DNA of 64,000 nucleotides from Microlunatus phosphovorus NM-1 (GTDB lineage: Bacteria > Actinomycetota > Actinomycetes > Propionibacteriales > Propionibacteriaceae), in NCBI RefSeq assembly GCF_000270245.1, contig NC_015635.1, positions 3,348,001 through 3,412,000 on the forward strand, in the 5' to 3' direction. Position 1 is the stretch's first letter, and every line of letters begins with the position of its first letter. The translations under genes were made by a program, and so were the position numbers. This document shows, one piece after another, positions 1 to 10,679 of this stretch. Below the pieces are notes generated by a model. The model ran no database searches. It was not told the origin of the DNA and was given only the letters and a program-made list of their open reading frames with translations.

Positions 1-397
1 CAACCTGCTCTCCACCGCGCCCGGCACGGTCGAGGTCGGCATCAGCGGCTACAACGATTTCCGGGACCTGCTGATCAACGGCAGCCTGCGGGCGCTGGCC
101 GTGGTCGCGCCCGAGCGGATCGAAGGACTCGATGCGCCCACCATGATCGAACTCGGCCACGACGGTGTCGACGTCGTCAACTGGCGTGGGCTGGTGGCAC
201 CCGGTGGACTCACCAAGGAGCAGCAGGCTGAGTTGATCGCCATCGTCGAGGAGATGGTCAAGACCGAGAGCTGGCAGGCCGCGGTCGAACGCAACCGCTG
301 GCAGGAATGGCTGCTGACCGGAGACGAGTTCGGCGAATTCCTCACCACCGAACAGAAACGAATAGACAAGATCCTGACAGATCTGGGGCTGGCATGA
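1..397 (+). CDS. TctC-type solute-binding protein, C-terminal part
   Basis: This is the 3' part of a gene that begins before the window; the reading frame is open from base 2 to the TGA at 395-397. The visible 131 residues match the end of tripartite tricarboxylate transporter substrate-binding proteins (Bug/TctC family), including the late stretch reading DVVNWRGLVAPGG. The family product is exported and captures small carboxylates outside the membrane for the TctA/TctB membrane pair. The stop overlaps the tctB start by ATGA, so the three genes are one translationally coupled operon. The substrate cannot be read from the sequence. Confidence 0.9.
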   Translation, partial: NLLSTAPGTVEVGISGYNDFRDLLINGSLRALAVVAPERIEGLDAPTMIELGHDGVDVVNWRGLVAPGGLTKEQQAELIAIVEEMVKTESWQAAVERNRWQEWLLTGDEFGEFLTTEQKRIDKILTDLGLA

Positions 398-897
398 GCG
401 ACACCACCGAGACCACTGCTCACCGCGGCTTCTGGGCCGGTCGCGCAGCACTGCTGATGCCGGCGGTCCTGGTCGGCATCGCCGTCTTCCTCGGCATCGG
501 CGTCGCCCAGATGGAAGTCGCCGGCAGTGAGGAGCTGTTCGGCCCCAAGGCGTTCCCCCTGATCACCATCGCACTGCTGCTGGTGGTCGCCGTGCTGCTG
601 ACGATCAGCATCATCCGCAACCCCGAGGAGCCGAGGCCCGACGGCGAGAACCCCTCCAGCAACTGGCGCTCCGTGGGCATCGTCGTCGGCACCTTGGTGC
701 TCTTCATCGCCCTGCTGGAGACCGCCGGGTGGATCATCGCCGCCGCGCTGTTGTTCGCGGGCGTGGCCGTGGGCCTGGGCAGCCGTCGGTACGGGCTGTT
801 GATCTGCGTCGGCTTCATCATCTCCTCACTCGTCCAACTGGTCTTCGTCGGACTGCTTGGGCTGTCACTTCCACCCGGCGTCTTCGGGCTGTTCTGA
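394..897 (+). CDS. tctB: TctB, small membrane subunit of tripartite tricarboxylate transporter
   Basis: The protein has 167 residues with four hydrophobic segments, the usual size and layout for TctB. The ATG at 394 overlaps the tctC stop (ATGA), which decides the start; a longer frame exists upstream but lies inside tctC. TctB is the small integral membrane partner that, with TctA, moves the carboxylate delivered by TctC, driven by an ion gradient. The next gene, tctA, starts 12 bases after the stop. The order C-B-A is the standard operon order. Function rests on topology and context, since TctB sequences are poorly conserved. Confidence 0.85.
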   Translation: MSDTTETTAHRGFWAGRAALLMPAVLVGIAVFLGIGVAQMEVAGSEELFGPKAFPLITIALLLVVAVLLTISIIRNPEEPRPDGENPSSNWRSVGIVVGTLVLFIALLETAGWIIAAALLFAGVAVGLGSRRYGLLICVGFIISSLVQLVFVGLLGLSLPPGVFGLF

Positions 898-909
898 GAG
901 GACCGGAAC

Positions 910-2421
910 ATGGATCAGTTGATGAACCTGCTCGGCGGCTTCGGCGATGTGCTGACCCCGATCAACCTGCTCTATGTGGTGCTCGGTGCCGTGATGGGCA
1001 CCGCGGTCGGCGTGCTGCCGGGCCTCGGCTCCGCGATGGCGGTCGCCCTGCTGCTGCCGCTGACGTTCACGCTGGATCCGCTGGCGGCACTGATCATGTT
1101 CGCCGGTGTGTACTTCGGCGGCCTGTTCGGAGACTCGATCGCCGGCATCTTGATGAACACCCCGGGCAACTCGACAGCGATCGCCGGAGCCTTCGAGGGG
1201 CATCGGATGGCCAAGGCGGGCCGCGCCCCGCAGGCTCTGGCGACGTCGGCGATCGGCGCCTTCACCGGCGGCATCCTGGCCACGATCCTGGTCGTGTTCT
1301 TCGCCCCCACCCTGGCCGAGATGGCCACCAAGTTCGGACCCGGCGAGTACTTCGCGCTGGCCGTCTTCGCCTTCGTCGCCACCTCGGCCGTGGTCTCGGA
1401 CTCCGCCATCAAAGGCCTGGCCACGCTGGCCATCGGTCTCGCCGTGGCCACCATCGGCATCGATCAGGTCAGCGGAGCCCAGCGGTTCACCTTCGGGGTG
1501 ATGGAGCTCTTCGACGGCGTCAGCATCGTGGTGCTGACCGTCGCGCTGCTCGCCCTCGGCGAGGTGATCTACGTCGCCTCTCGCGTCGGACGACCGGAGG
1601 ACCGCAGCCTGATCGCCTCCAAGGGCAGGCCATTCCTGAGCCGCGCCGAGTTCAAAGAGGCGCTTCCGGCCTGGCTGCGCGGCACCGCATTCGGCGTACC
1701 GTTCGGCGTGATCCCCGCCGGTGGCGCAGAGGTCCCCACCTTCCTGGCGTACGGCACCGAGCGCAAGCTGGACCGCCGCCGACCCAATCCGATGTTCGGC
1801 AAGGGCGCGATCCGCGGGGTCGCCGGACCGGAGGCTGCGGGGAACGCCACCGCCGGGACCGCGATGGGCGCGCTGCTCGCACTCGGTCTGCCGACCTCGG
1901 CCACCGCAGCCGTGCTGCTGGCCGCGTTCCAGCAGTACGGCATGCAGCCCGGACCGCTGTTGTTCGAGCGCAGCGGCCCGCTCGTCTGGGCGCTGTTGGC
2001 GAGCCTGTTCATCGGCATGATCGTGCTGTTGATCTTGAACCTGCCGTTCGCCCCGCTCTGGGCGCGGCTGCTGAACATCCCGAAGCCCTACCTCTATGCA
2101 GGCATCTCGGTGCTGGCCTGCTTCGGTGTGTACGCCTCCACCGGATCGCTGGTCGACCAGATGCTGCTGCTGGGTCTGGGTCTGTTGGCCTTCGCGATGC
2201 GGCGGTTCGACTTCCCGCTCGCGCCCGTGCTGATCGCGGTCATCCTCGGACCGTTGGCCGAGAGCTCGCTGCGGGAGGCGATGAACAACTCTGAGAACAA
2301 TCCGCTCACGCTGATCAGCACCCCGATCACGATTACTCTGTACATCCTGTTGGTCTTCGCCATCGTCTGGAGTGCGGTCACCAAACTCCGGGCTCGCAGC
2401 GGCGAGGACTTGGTCAAGTAG
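910..2421 (+). CDS. tctA: TctA, large membrane subunit of tripartite tricarboxylate transporter
   Basis: The 503-residue protein is strongly hydrophobic with about a dozen membrane segments. It carries the glycine-rich family signatures: GTAVGVLPGLGSAMAVALLLP near residue 30, FGDSIAGILMNTPG near 72 and, in the second half, GVIPAGGAEVPTFLAYG. These two similar halves are typical of TctA. It forms the main translocation path for carboxylate uptake together with TctB and TctC just upstream. Length is normal and the frame is intact. The ATG at 910 follows GAGAGGAC, a plausible ribosome-binding site. Confidence 0.93.
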   Translation: MDQLMNLLGGFGDVLTPINLLYVVLGAVMGTAVGVLPGLGSAMAVALLLPLTFTLDPLAALIMFAGVYFGGLFGDSIAGILMNTPGNSTAIAGAFEGHRMAKAGRAPQALATSAIGAFTGGILATILVVFFAPTLAEMATKFGPGEYFALAVFAFVATSAVVSDSAIKGLATLAIGLAVATIGIDQVSGAQRFTFGVMELFDGVSIVVLTVALLALGEVIYVASRVGRPEDRSLIASKGRPFLSRAEFKEALPAWLRGTAFGVPFGVIPAGGAEVPTFLAYGTERKLDRRRPNPMFGKGAIRGVAGPEAAGNATAGTAMGALLALGLPTSATAAVLLAAFQQYGMQPGPLLFERSGPLVWALLASLFIGMIVLLILNLPFAPLWARLLNIPKPYLYAGISVLACFGVYASTGSLVDQMLLLGLGLLAFAMRRFDFPLAPVLIAVILGPLAESSLREAMNNSENNPLTLISTPITITLYILLVFAIVWSAVTKLRARSGEDLVK

Positions 2422-2491
2422 CCCAGCCGGATGTCAGTCCCTCCGGCTGGAAGATCGCTATCCGGGATGGACTGGACGGGGGCCGCGGCCC

Positions 2492-4309
2492 GTGATCACT
2501 TCCCTGCCCGCCTGGGCACGCCGACTGCTTGCGGCCTTGCTCGGTCTGGCGATGATCGTCGGCGCGTTGGCTGCCACGGCTGATCCGGCTGCGGCTCAGC
2601 CCAGTTCCCCAGGTCGCTATCTGGTCCTCAGCTCGTCGGACTCGGTGGAACAGCCGGTGGCCAAGGCCGAGCAACTCGGCGGAGACGTGCTGCACACCTT
2701 CGAGCATGTCACCGACGGGTTCAGCGCTGAACTGACGCCATCCCAGGCGACGAAGTTGGAAGCCGATCCCTCGGTGGACGAGGTGATCCCGGTGAAGCGG
2801 TATCAGATGGCTGCGCAGGGCAACGCGGCAGCGACGCAGTCGGCCGCGCCGTGGGGGCTGGACCGGATCGATCAGCGCAAGCTTCCGTTGAACACCGAGT
2901 ACTCCTACACCAGCACCGGGTCCGGGAGCACCGTGTTCGTGCTCGACTCGGGCGTCCGGCTGACTCATACCCAGTTCCAGGGCCGCGCGGTGAGCGGCTG
3001 GGACTTCGTCGACAACGACGCCAACGCCAGCGACTGCTTCGGCCACGGCACTCACGTGGCCGGCACTCTCGCCGGGAGTACGTACGGGGTCGCCAAGGGC
3101 GCTCGGCTGGTATCGGTCCGGGTCCTCGACTGCGGCGGTGGCGGCTGGCCCGACGACCTGATCGCCGGCCTCGACTGGGCGGTGGCGCACAAGCCCAGCA
3201 CCGGACCGGCACTGGTCAACATGAGCCTCGGTTTCAAGATCGCGGACACTCAGGACCAGGACGCAGCCGACCTGGTCGACGCGGCGGTGAACAGGGCGGT
3301 CGACAAAGGACTCTCCGTCGTGGTCGCCGCCGGCAACTACGGCGAGGAGGGGCTGTCCTCGTGCGACTTCAGCCCGGCGCGGGCGGAGCGGGCCATCACC
3401 GTCGCGGCCAGCAAGAGCTCCGATGTCCGGGCGGAGTTCAGCAACCTGGGCAGTTGCGTCGACCTGTATGCCCCCGGTGCGAGCATCCGATCCGCGTCGA
3501 ACGACTCGAACACGGCGACCGAGACTCTCAGCGGGACCTCGATGGCCGCGCCGCACGTGAGTGGAGCGATCGCCCGGATGCTGCAGGACAACCCGCTCGC
3601 TGCCCCTGACTGGCTCACCGACGAGATCATCGGTCGCTCGACCCCTGACGTCATCGGCGGTGCCGAGGCCGCCGGCACGCCGAACAGGCTGCTGTACCTG
3701 ACACCGCCCTCACTGCTGGCCAGCGCGCCGACCAAGCTGACTGTGAGCAAGAGCCTGGCCGTCAAATCCATCACGACCCGTTGGGCACCGCCCAGCAGCA
3801 ACGGCGGATCGGCGATCACCGGCTATCGGGTGATCCGCACCGGCAGCGCCGACCGCCTCGGCAGGCGGGTCGCCGTCACCGAGTTGCCCGCCACCGCCCG
3901 CAGCCACACCATCACCAGCATGAGTGCAGGTGGATCGTACGTGGTACGGGTGCTGGCCCTCACCGAAGACGGTCCTGGGGCAGGCGCGGCGGCCACCGTC
4001 AGGATGTACGCCAAGCCCGGCAAGCCAGGCATCAAGAAGGCATCCTCCGGGACCAAGAAGAGCAAGGGCATCTCGGTGACCGCGCGCTGGAAGAGGCCGA
4101 CCAGCGGCGGCCCCGTGGCCAGCTATCAGGTCAAGGCGGACCGGGTCGGCAGCAGCAAGGACAAGACCGTGCAGGTCAAGACCGGTGTCTACCAGGTCAA
4201 GATCACCGGACTGGCCAAGAACAAGAAATACCAGATCACCGTGCGGGCGGTGAACGCCGAGGGCACCGGCGCTTGGTCGAAGAAGTCGAACACCGTCAAG
4301 GCGAAGTGA
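2492..4309 (+). CDS. Secreted subtilisin-like serine protease (S8) with two fibronectin-III domains
   Basis: The frame is open from 2372, but that part overlaps tctA. The GTG at 2492 is preferred because it follows GGACGGGGG and begins a classic signal peptide (Arg-Arg, a hydrophobic core, then ADPAAA-Q). The 605-residue product has an I9 propeptide (about residues 40-105), then the S8 catalytic triad: Asp in VFVLDSGVRLTH, His in GHGTHVAG and Ser in GTSMAAPHVSG. The C-terminal 190 residues contain two fibronectin type III modules rich in Lys and Thr, probably for binding polymers or the cell surface. It would be exported and self-processed. It converges with the reductase gene, with only 10 bases between their stops. 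Confidence 0.9.
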   Translation: MITSLPAWARRLLAALLGLAMIVGALAATADPAAAQPSSPGRYLVLSSSDSVEQPVAKAEQLGGDVLHTFEHVTDGFSAELTPSQATKLEADPSVDEVIPVKRYQMAAQGNAAATQSAAPWGLDRIDQRKLPLNTEYSYTSTGSGSTVFVLDSGVRLTHTQFQGRAVSGWDFVDNDANASDCFGHGTHVAGTLAGSTYGVAKGARLVSVRVLDCGGGGWPDDLIAGLDWAVAHKPSTGPALVNMSLGFKIADTQDQDAADLVDAAVNRAVDKGLSVVVAAGNYGEEGLSSCDFSPARAERAITVAASKSSDVRAEFSNLGSCVDLYAPGASIRSASNDSNTATETLSGTSMAAPHVSGAIARMLQDNPLAAPDWLTDEIIGRSTPDVIGGAEAAGTPNRLLYLTPPSLLASAPTKLTVSKSLAVKSITTRWAPPSSNGGSAITGYRVIRTGSADRLGRRVAVTELPATARSHTITSMSAGGSYVVRVLALTEDGPGAGAAATVRMYAKPGKPGIKKASSGTKKSKGISVTARWKRPTSGGPVASYQVKADRVGSSKDKTVQVKTGVYQVKITGLAKNKKYQITVRAVNAEGTGAWSKKSNTVKAK

Positions 4310-4319
4310 TCCGCTCCGG

Positions 4320-6627
<2,308 letters not shown>

Positions 6628-6682
6628 CGTCCCTGACCTGGCGCCGCACTGGCCATCCGGGAGTCGGATCCCGAAACGACAA

Positions 6683-6713
6683 CGTCCCGGGCGCTCAACT
6701 GAGCACCCGGGAC
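6683..6713. terminator. Probable bidirectional terminator hairpin
   Basis: CGTCCCGGG at 6683-6691 pairs with CCCGGGACG at 6705-6713, with an inner GCTCA/TGAGC extension. It lies between the converging repressor and DUF1479 genes. There is no clear T-run, as is common in actinobacteria. Confidence 0.6.
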
Positions 6714-6724
6714 GAGGAAGCGGT

Positions 6725-8041
6725 TCAGGCGTCGAGGCCCAAGCCCCGGCGTCCGATCTCGTTCAACTGGTCCACCGAGTAGCGGTTCGACCAGGAGGCC
6801 TCGTAGTTCTCCTCCGGGAAGTCGTACGGGCTGTTGCCGGCCAGGAACGCCTCGCGCACCTTGGTCTGGTAGTTGACGTTCTTGGTGCACAGCGGCGCAG
6901 CCGGGATGTACATGACATTGCCCCAGCCCTGCTGGTCGGTCACCGGCGCCACCGAGTGGATCATGTCGCAGTGCCACCACACCGAGTCGCCGGGCACCAC
7001 GTCAGGGATCGAGGACACGGCCTCGAGCAACACCTCGTGATAGCGCTGGTTGACCGGGAAGGTCCGGTTGATCGCCACCCCGCACATCTCGTCATCCGCC
7101 ACATCGTCCAACAGCGGCCGCAGCATCAGGTACGCCATTGCCTTCGGGATCGGCACGGTGTGCAGCACGCCCTGGTCGTTGTCCATCTCCGACAGCGCGG
7201 TCCAGCCCTGGAAGGTGCGGAACGCCGAGCACATGGTCGAGCCCGGGTACTGGTGGGCATCGGTACGGTAAGCGGCATTCCATGGGTCGTACGCAGCGAC
7301 GTCACCGCTGAACAGGTGCCGGAAGTGCTGCTGATAGCCCTCGGTCATCCACAGATCCAAGGTGCCGGGATCCAGGTGGGTGCCCAGGCCGCCGGAGTTG
7401 GCGCCCGGCGGGCGGCGACGGATCCGGTCCGGGTAGAGCGTGTCCACCTCGGGCTCGAACCACTGACGCCCTTCGCTCTCGGCAATCCACTGGGAGTTGA
7501 GGAACAGTTGCACGGTAGCCATCCGGGGATGGGTCCGAGCTTCCATCTGAGCGCTCGACCAGTAGATGGGATAGATCTCCGGCTTGCTCATCTCGGCACC
7601 GAGGCTGCCGAAGAAGTCGTCCGCAGGCCCGGAGTAGTTCTCGAAGAACTTGTTGGAGTCGACGTACTCGACGATGTCGCCGTCCCAACGCTCGGCCTCG
7701 GCCCGCTCGAAGTGGCCCCGGATCACCGCGCAGCCGCGGCGCTTCAGCAGCGCCAGCTGTGCCTCCGACACGGTGCCGGCAGCGATATCGGCGTAGTCGA
7801 TGACCGGCCAGACCTCCTCGCCACGCTCCCGAGCGGCCTTGATATCGGCGACCTCGGCGGCCAGGAAAGTCTCGATCTCGGCGATGACCTCGGCCACCGT
7901 ACGGCCGGACTCCTCGATCCGTGCGCGAATGGCGGACTTGATCTCGGCGATCGCGGCCGGGATGTCATCGGGAATCGTCTCCCAGTGCGGCAGTCCGGTG
8001 ATCGGTGAGATCGCGCCCGAGGCAATGGCGGTGGGGGTCAT
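6725..8041 (-). CDS. DUF1479 (YbiU-like) putative Fe(II)/2-oxoglutarate oxygenase
   Basis: The product has 438 residues and matches the DUF1479 family through most of its length, with blocks such as NSGGLGTHLDPGTLDLWM and PGDSVWWHCDMIHSVAP. The HxD in GTHLD and the later His in MIHSV fit the iron facial triad of cupin-like dioxygenases; the family's substrate is unknown to me. The ATG at 8041 follows TCAGGAGG. A ROK regulator is divergent and the shared promoter region has an inverted repeat, so this gene is the likely regulated target. ROK proteins usually sense sugars, which hints at a carbohydrate-related substrate. Confidence 0.85.
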   Translation of the reverse strand: MTPTAIASGAISPITGLPHWETIPDDIPAAIAEIKSAIRARIEESGRTVAEVIAEIETFLAAEVADIKAARERGEEVWPVIDYADIAAGTVSEAQLALLKRRGCAVIRGHFERAEAERWDGDIVEYVDSNKFFENYSGPADDFFGSLGAEMSKPEIYPIYWSSAQMEARTHPRMATVQLFLNSQWIAESEGRQWFEPEVDTLYPDRIRRRPPGANSGGLGTHLDPGTLDLWMTEGYQQHFRHLFSGDVAAYDPWNAAYRTDAHQYPGSTMCSAFRTFQGWTALSEMDNDQGVLHTVPIPKAMAYLMLRPLLDDVADDEMCGVAINRTFPVNQRYHEVLLEAVSSIPDVVPGDSVWWHCDMIHSVAPVTDQQGWGNVMYIPAAPLCTKNVNYQTKVREAFLAGNSPYDFPEENYEASWSNRYSVDQLNEIGRRGLGLDA

Positions 8042-8082
8042 CTTCGTCCTCCTGAAGATTTGGTCATGTAGCTTTTGTAAGT

Positions 8083-8123
8083 GTCCCTAACTACTGGATG
8101 GGTCAACTGTACGGACTAGGGAC
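8083..8123. promoter_or_regulatory. Candidate ROK operator (spaced inverted repeat)
   Basis: GTCCCTA at 8083-8089 and TAGGGAC at 8117-8123 form a perfect 7-bp inverted repeat with centres about 34 bp apart. A similar CTCCTAACAAC follows near 8140. The repeat lies in the 134-bp region shared by the divergent DUF1479 and ROK genes. Assignment to this regulator is inferred from position. Confidence 0.5.
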
Positions 8124-8175
8124 GCTAAAGTGCAAGGGCTCCTAACAACTTTCTTGACGATGATCGGAGACGCAC

Positions 8176-9336
8176 GTGGTGCAGTCCGAGAGCGGCCCGC
8201 GACGGCCCTCGCTGAGCGTGGTCCGGGAGCTCACCGACCGGCACGTCGTCGATCAGCTGCTGACCACGCCCGAGCTCACCCGAGCCGAGCTGGCAGCCCG
8301 GACCGCGATCTCCAAGCCGACGATCTCGGAGTCCGTTCGCCGGCTCACCGAGGCCGGAGTGCTCGCCGAGGCCGGCCAACAGCTCGGCCGCCGCGGGCCG
8401 GCCGGCACCTTCTATCGGCTGCGGTCCGACGTGGGCGTGGCCGTGGTCGGCTCGGCCGGGCCCGACGGGGTGCTGATCGAACTGCTGGACCTGCACGGCG
8501 ATCACCTGGGTCGGTCCCACCACTCCGTGGTGGTCCCGGCGACCCGGTCCACGCTGGAGCCCTTGCTGGCCGAGGCGACCGCCGAGGCCCTGGTGGGTGC
8601 GCCCGGGCCGGTGCTTGCCGCAACCCTCAGCGTGGCCGGGCCGGTGGATCGCGCCACCGGCCGGCTGGTCCGGCTGCCCGATTCACCGTTCCTGGTCGAT
8701 GCCCTGGATCCGGTGCCACTGCTCACTCCCCTGCTCGGGCTCTCCCCCGTGGTGAACAACGACGTCGATTGGGCAGCCCTGGCCGAACGGTCCGTGGGCA
8801 GCATGCAGGGACTGGACGACTTCGCGTACGTGTTCCTCGGGCCCGGCCTCGGCGGCGCGGTGGTCAGCGGCGGCGCGGTGCTGCTCGGTGGCCGCGGTCT
8901 GGCCGGCGAGATCGCCCACGTACGCACGATTGGCGCGGGCGGACAGGCTCGGCGGCTGGTCGAAGTGTTCGCCGATCTCGGATTGCGGCGGCCGGGCAGC
9001 GCCGCGCTCGACGTCGAGCGACTCCAGCTGGTGCTGGACGGGACGACTGGGGAGGATCGAGCCAGCCGTCAGGTGATCATCACGGCACTGGCCGGGGTGA
9101 TCGCCTCGATCGGCGCGGTCCTCAATCCGCAGGCGGTGGTGGTCGGCGGCCCCTGGGCGGACCACCCGGCTCTGGCCGAGCGGCTGCCTGATGCTGTCGA
9201 TGAGTTGGCGGCCGTGTCCACCGAGGTCCGGTTCGCCGATCTGGGTGCCGACGCCCCGCATCTCGGCGCCCGACAGGCGGCAGTGGCGGCAGCTCAGGAA
9301 GCGCTCACCAGCCGGCTGATCTCCACCGGCGCCTGA
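8176..9336 (+). CDS. ROK-family transcriptional regulator
   Basis: The 386-residue protein starts with a winged helix-turn-helix (about residues 10-75, LTRAELAARTAISKPTISE) followed by a ROK sugar-kinase-like domain with the glycine-rich FLGPGLGGAV segment. The usual ROK zinc-binding cysteine cluster is not evident in the region after ARTIGAGGQA, so kinase activity is unlikely and a purely regulatory role is favoured. The GTG at 8176 is used because no in-frame ATG suits the domain start. It is divergent from the DUF1479 gene. Its effector is unknown. Confidence 0.85.
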   Translation: MVQSESGPRRPSLSVVRELTDRHVVDQLLTTPELTRAELAARTAISKPTISESVRRLTEAGVLAEAGQQLGRRGPAGTFYRLRSDVGVAVVGSAGPDGVLIELLDLHGDHLGRSHHSVVVPATRSTLEPLLAEATAEALVGAPGPVLAATLSVAGPVDRATGRLVRLPDSPFLVDALDPVPLLTPLLGLSPVVNNDVDWAALAERSVGSMQGLDDFAYVFLGPGLGGAVVSGGAVLLGGRGLAGEIAHVRTIGAGGQARRLVEVFADLGLRRPGSAALDVERLQLVLDGTTGEDRASRQVIITALAGVIASIGAVLNPQAVVVGGPWADHPALAERLPDAVDELAAVSTEVRFADLGADAPHLGARQAAVAAAQEALTSRLISTGA

Positions 9337-9404
9337 TCCCGGCCGGCAGCCGATCGCGAGATCGCACGTGGTTCCGGGGCTGATCTTTGGTTGAGTAGCT
9401 TCTC

Positions 9405-9986
9405 GTGGGATTCACCAAGGCCGAGTTGAAGTCGTACGAAGGTGCCAGCGTGCCCGACCTCGTGGGTCCGGGCCTGAAGCTGTTGTTCGTCGGGATCAAC
9501 CCAGGGCTGTGGACCGCGGCGACCCAGACCCACTTCGCGCACCCCGGGAATCGGTTCTATCCGGCGCTGCGACTGGCCGGGATCGTGGACCGAGAGATCA
9601 GTCGAGCCGACGGGATGACCGATGACGATCGTGCCTATCTGATCTCCCGCGGCATCGGCAACACCAACCTGGTGACCCGGGCCACGGTTCGCGCCGACGA
9701 GCTGAGCGCCGCGGAGCTCCGGGCAGGACGGCTCCGGCTCGAGGCCTTCGTCGCCAAGCACCGGCCGGCCGTGGTCGCCATCGCCGGCATCACCGCGTAC
9801 CGGACCGCGTTCGGCCGGCCGAAGGCGAAGCTCGGCGAACAGCCGGAGGCCATCGGGGATGCCCGACTGTGGGTGGTGCCCAACCCGAGCGGTCTGAACG
9901 CGCATGCGACGATCGCCAGCCTGGCCAGCGCGTACGCCGAACCGGCCCGCGTGGCCGGACTGGACCTGACCCCGTCCGTCGGCTGA
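9405..9986 (+). CDS. mug: Mug-type G/U(T) mismatch-specific DNA glycosylase
   Basis: The 193-residue product belongs to the uracil-DNA glycosylase superfamily, Mug branch. It has the motif GINPG near residue 35 with the following HFAHPGNRFYPAL block, and NPSGLNAH near residue 165. These form the base-binding pocket and the wedge loop. The enzyme removes uracil or thymine opposite guanine after deamination, which matters in high-GC genomes. The GTG at 9405 is the likely start; there is no strong ribosome-binding site. It stands alone between the ROK regulator and the GPP34 gene. Confidence 0.9.
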   Translation: MGFTKAELKSYEGASVPDLVGPGLKLLFVGINPGLWTAATQTHFAHPGNRFYPALRLAGIVDREISRADGMTDDDRAYLISRGIGNTNLVTRATVRADELSAAELRAGRLRLEAFVAKHRPAVVAIAGITAYRTAFGRPKAKLGEQPEAIGDARLWVVPNPSGLNAHATIASLASAYAEPARVAGLDLTPSVG

Positions 9987-10023
9987 TCCCTGCCGGCAGT
10001 CTGGTTCGATCAGCCCGCGACCC

Positions 10024-10656
10024 TCACCCCGACGCCTCGGCGATGGCGTCCTTGACCGCCTTGGCGGCCCAATCGCCTTCGCTGAGCTGCCTGGCGCGTG
10101 TCTTGACGAGCTTCCTTTGCTCGGCCGGAAACAACTTGTGCAAGATCCCGCTGGCCTCCAGCAGCGCGATCAGCGCGACCGTGCGCTCGGTCGGGGTCAA
10201 TCCGTCGATGAGCGCCGACTTCAGCCGGGCACGGACCTCCTGCTGGGGACCTGAGTCCCGGGTCAGATATCGCCGGAGCCCCAGCACCTCCGTACGGTTC
10301 TCGACCAGGACACCTTGCTGGACCAGCCTGGCCAACCGCCGATCTCGCAATCCCCTCGAGATCGGCCGCCAGGACACGGTGCTGACCAGGTTCTTCACCT
10401 TCTGGCCCTCCTTCGCCAGCAGCTTCGCCAGCACGGCGTCCAGATCCGGATCGTCGGTAGGACGGCCGTTGATGACGGTGACCTTGCCCCGCTCCAGCCA
10501 ACCCGCCTCGGCCGGCGCGACCGAGATGCGCTCCGCCAGCGCGAGCTCGACCAGCAAGGCAGCAGCGAGCGCCGTATCGAGGTTCATCTTGGCGCCAACG
10601 GTCCTGCCCGAGGTGTCGTCGAGGGCCACGAGTAGGAGTTCGTCCGCAAGAGCCAC
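10024..10656 (-). CDS. GPP34 (GOLPH3/Vps74)-like phosphoprotein
   Basis: The 210-residue protein has the GPP34 family pattern: ELLLVALDDTSGR at the start, a helix-rich core (AALLVELALAERI), and PTERTVALIALLEASG near the C-terminus. Eukaryotic members bind phosphoinositides at the Golgi; actinobacteria have several copies of unknown role. Divergent from the first M16 protease, with 23 bases between start codons. Nothing visible links it to either neighbour. Confidence 0.87.
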   Translation of the reverse strand: MALADELLLVALDDTSGRTVGAKMNLDTALAAALLVELALAERISVAPAEAGWLERGKVTVINGRPTDDPDLDAVLAKLLAKEGQKVKNLVSTVSWRPISRGLRDRRLARLVQQGVLVENRTEVLGLRRYLTRDSGPQQEVRARLKSALIDGLTPTERTVALIALLEASGILHKLFPAEQRKLVKTRARQLSEGDWAAKAVKDAIAEASG

Positions 10657-10679
10657 GGCTTCGACGCTACCGTGGCGCC

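Noticed and set aside
729-2294. 521-residue plus frame overlapping tctB and tctA
   Set aside because: Arg-rich shadow in the wrong frame; tctB and tctA account for the region.
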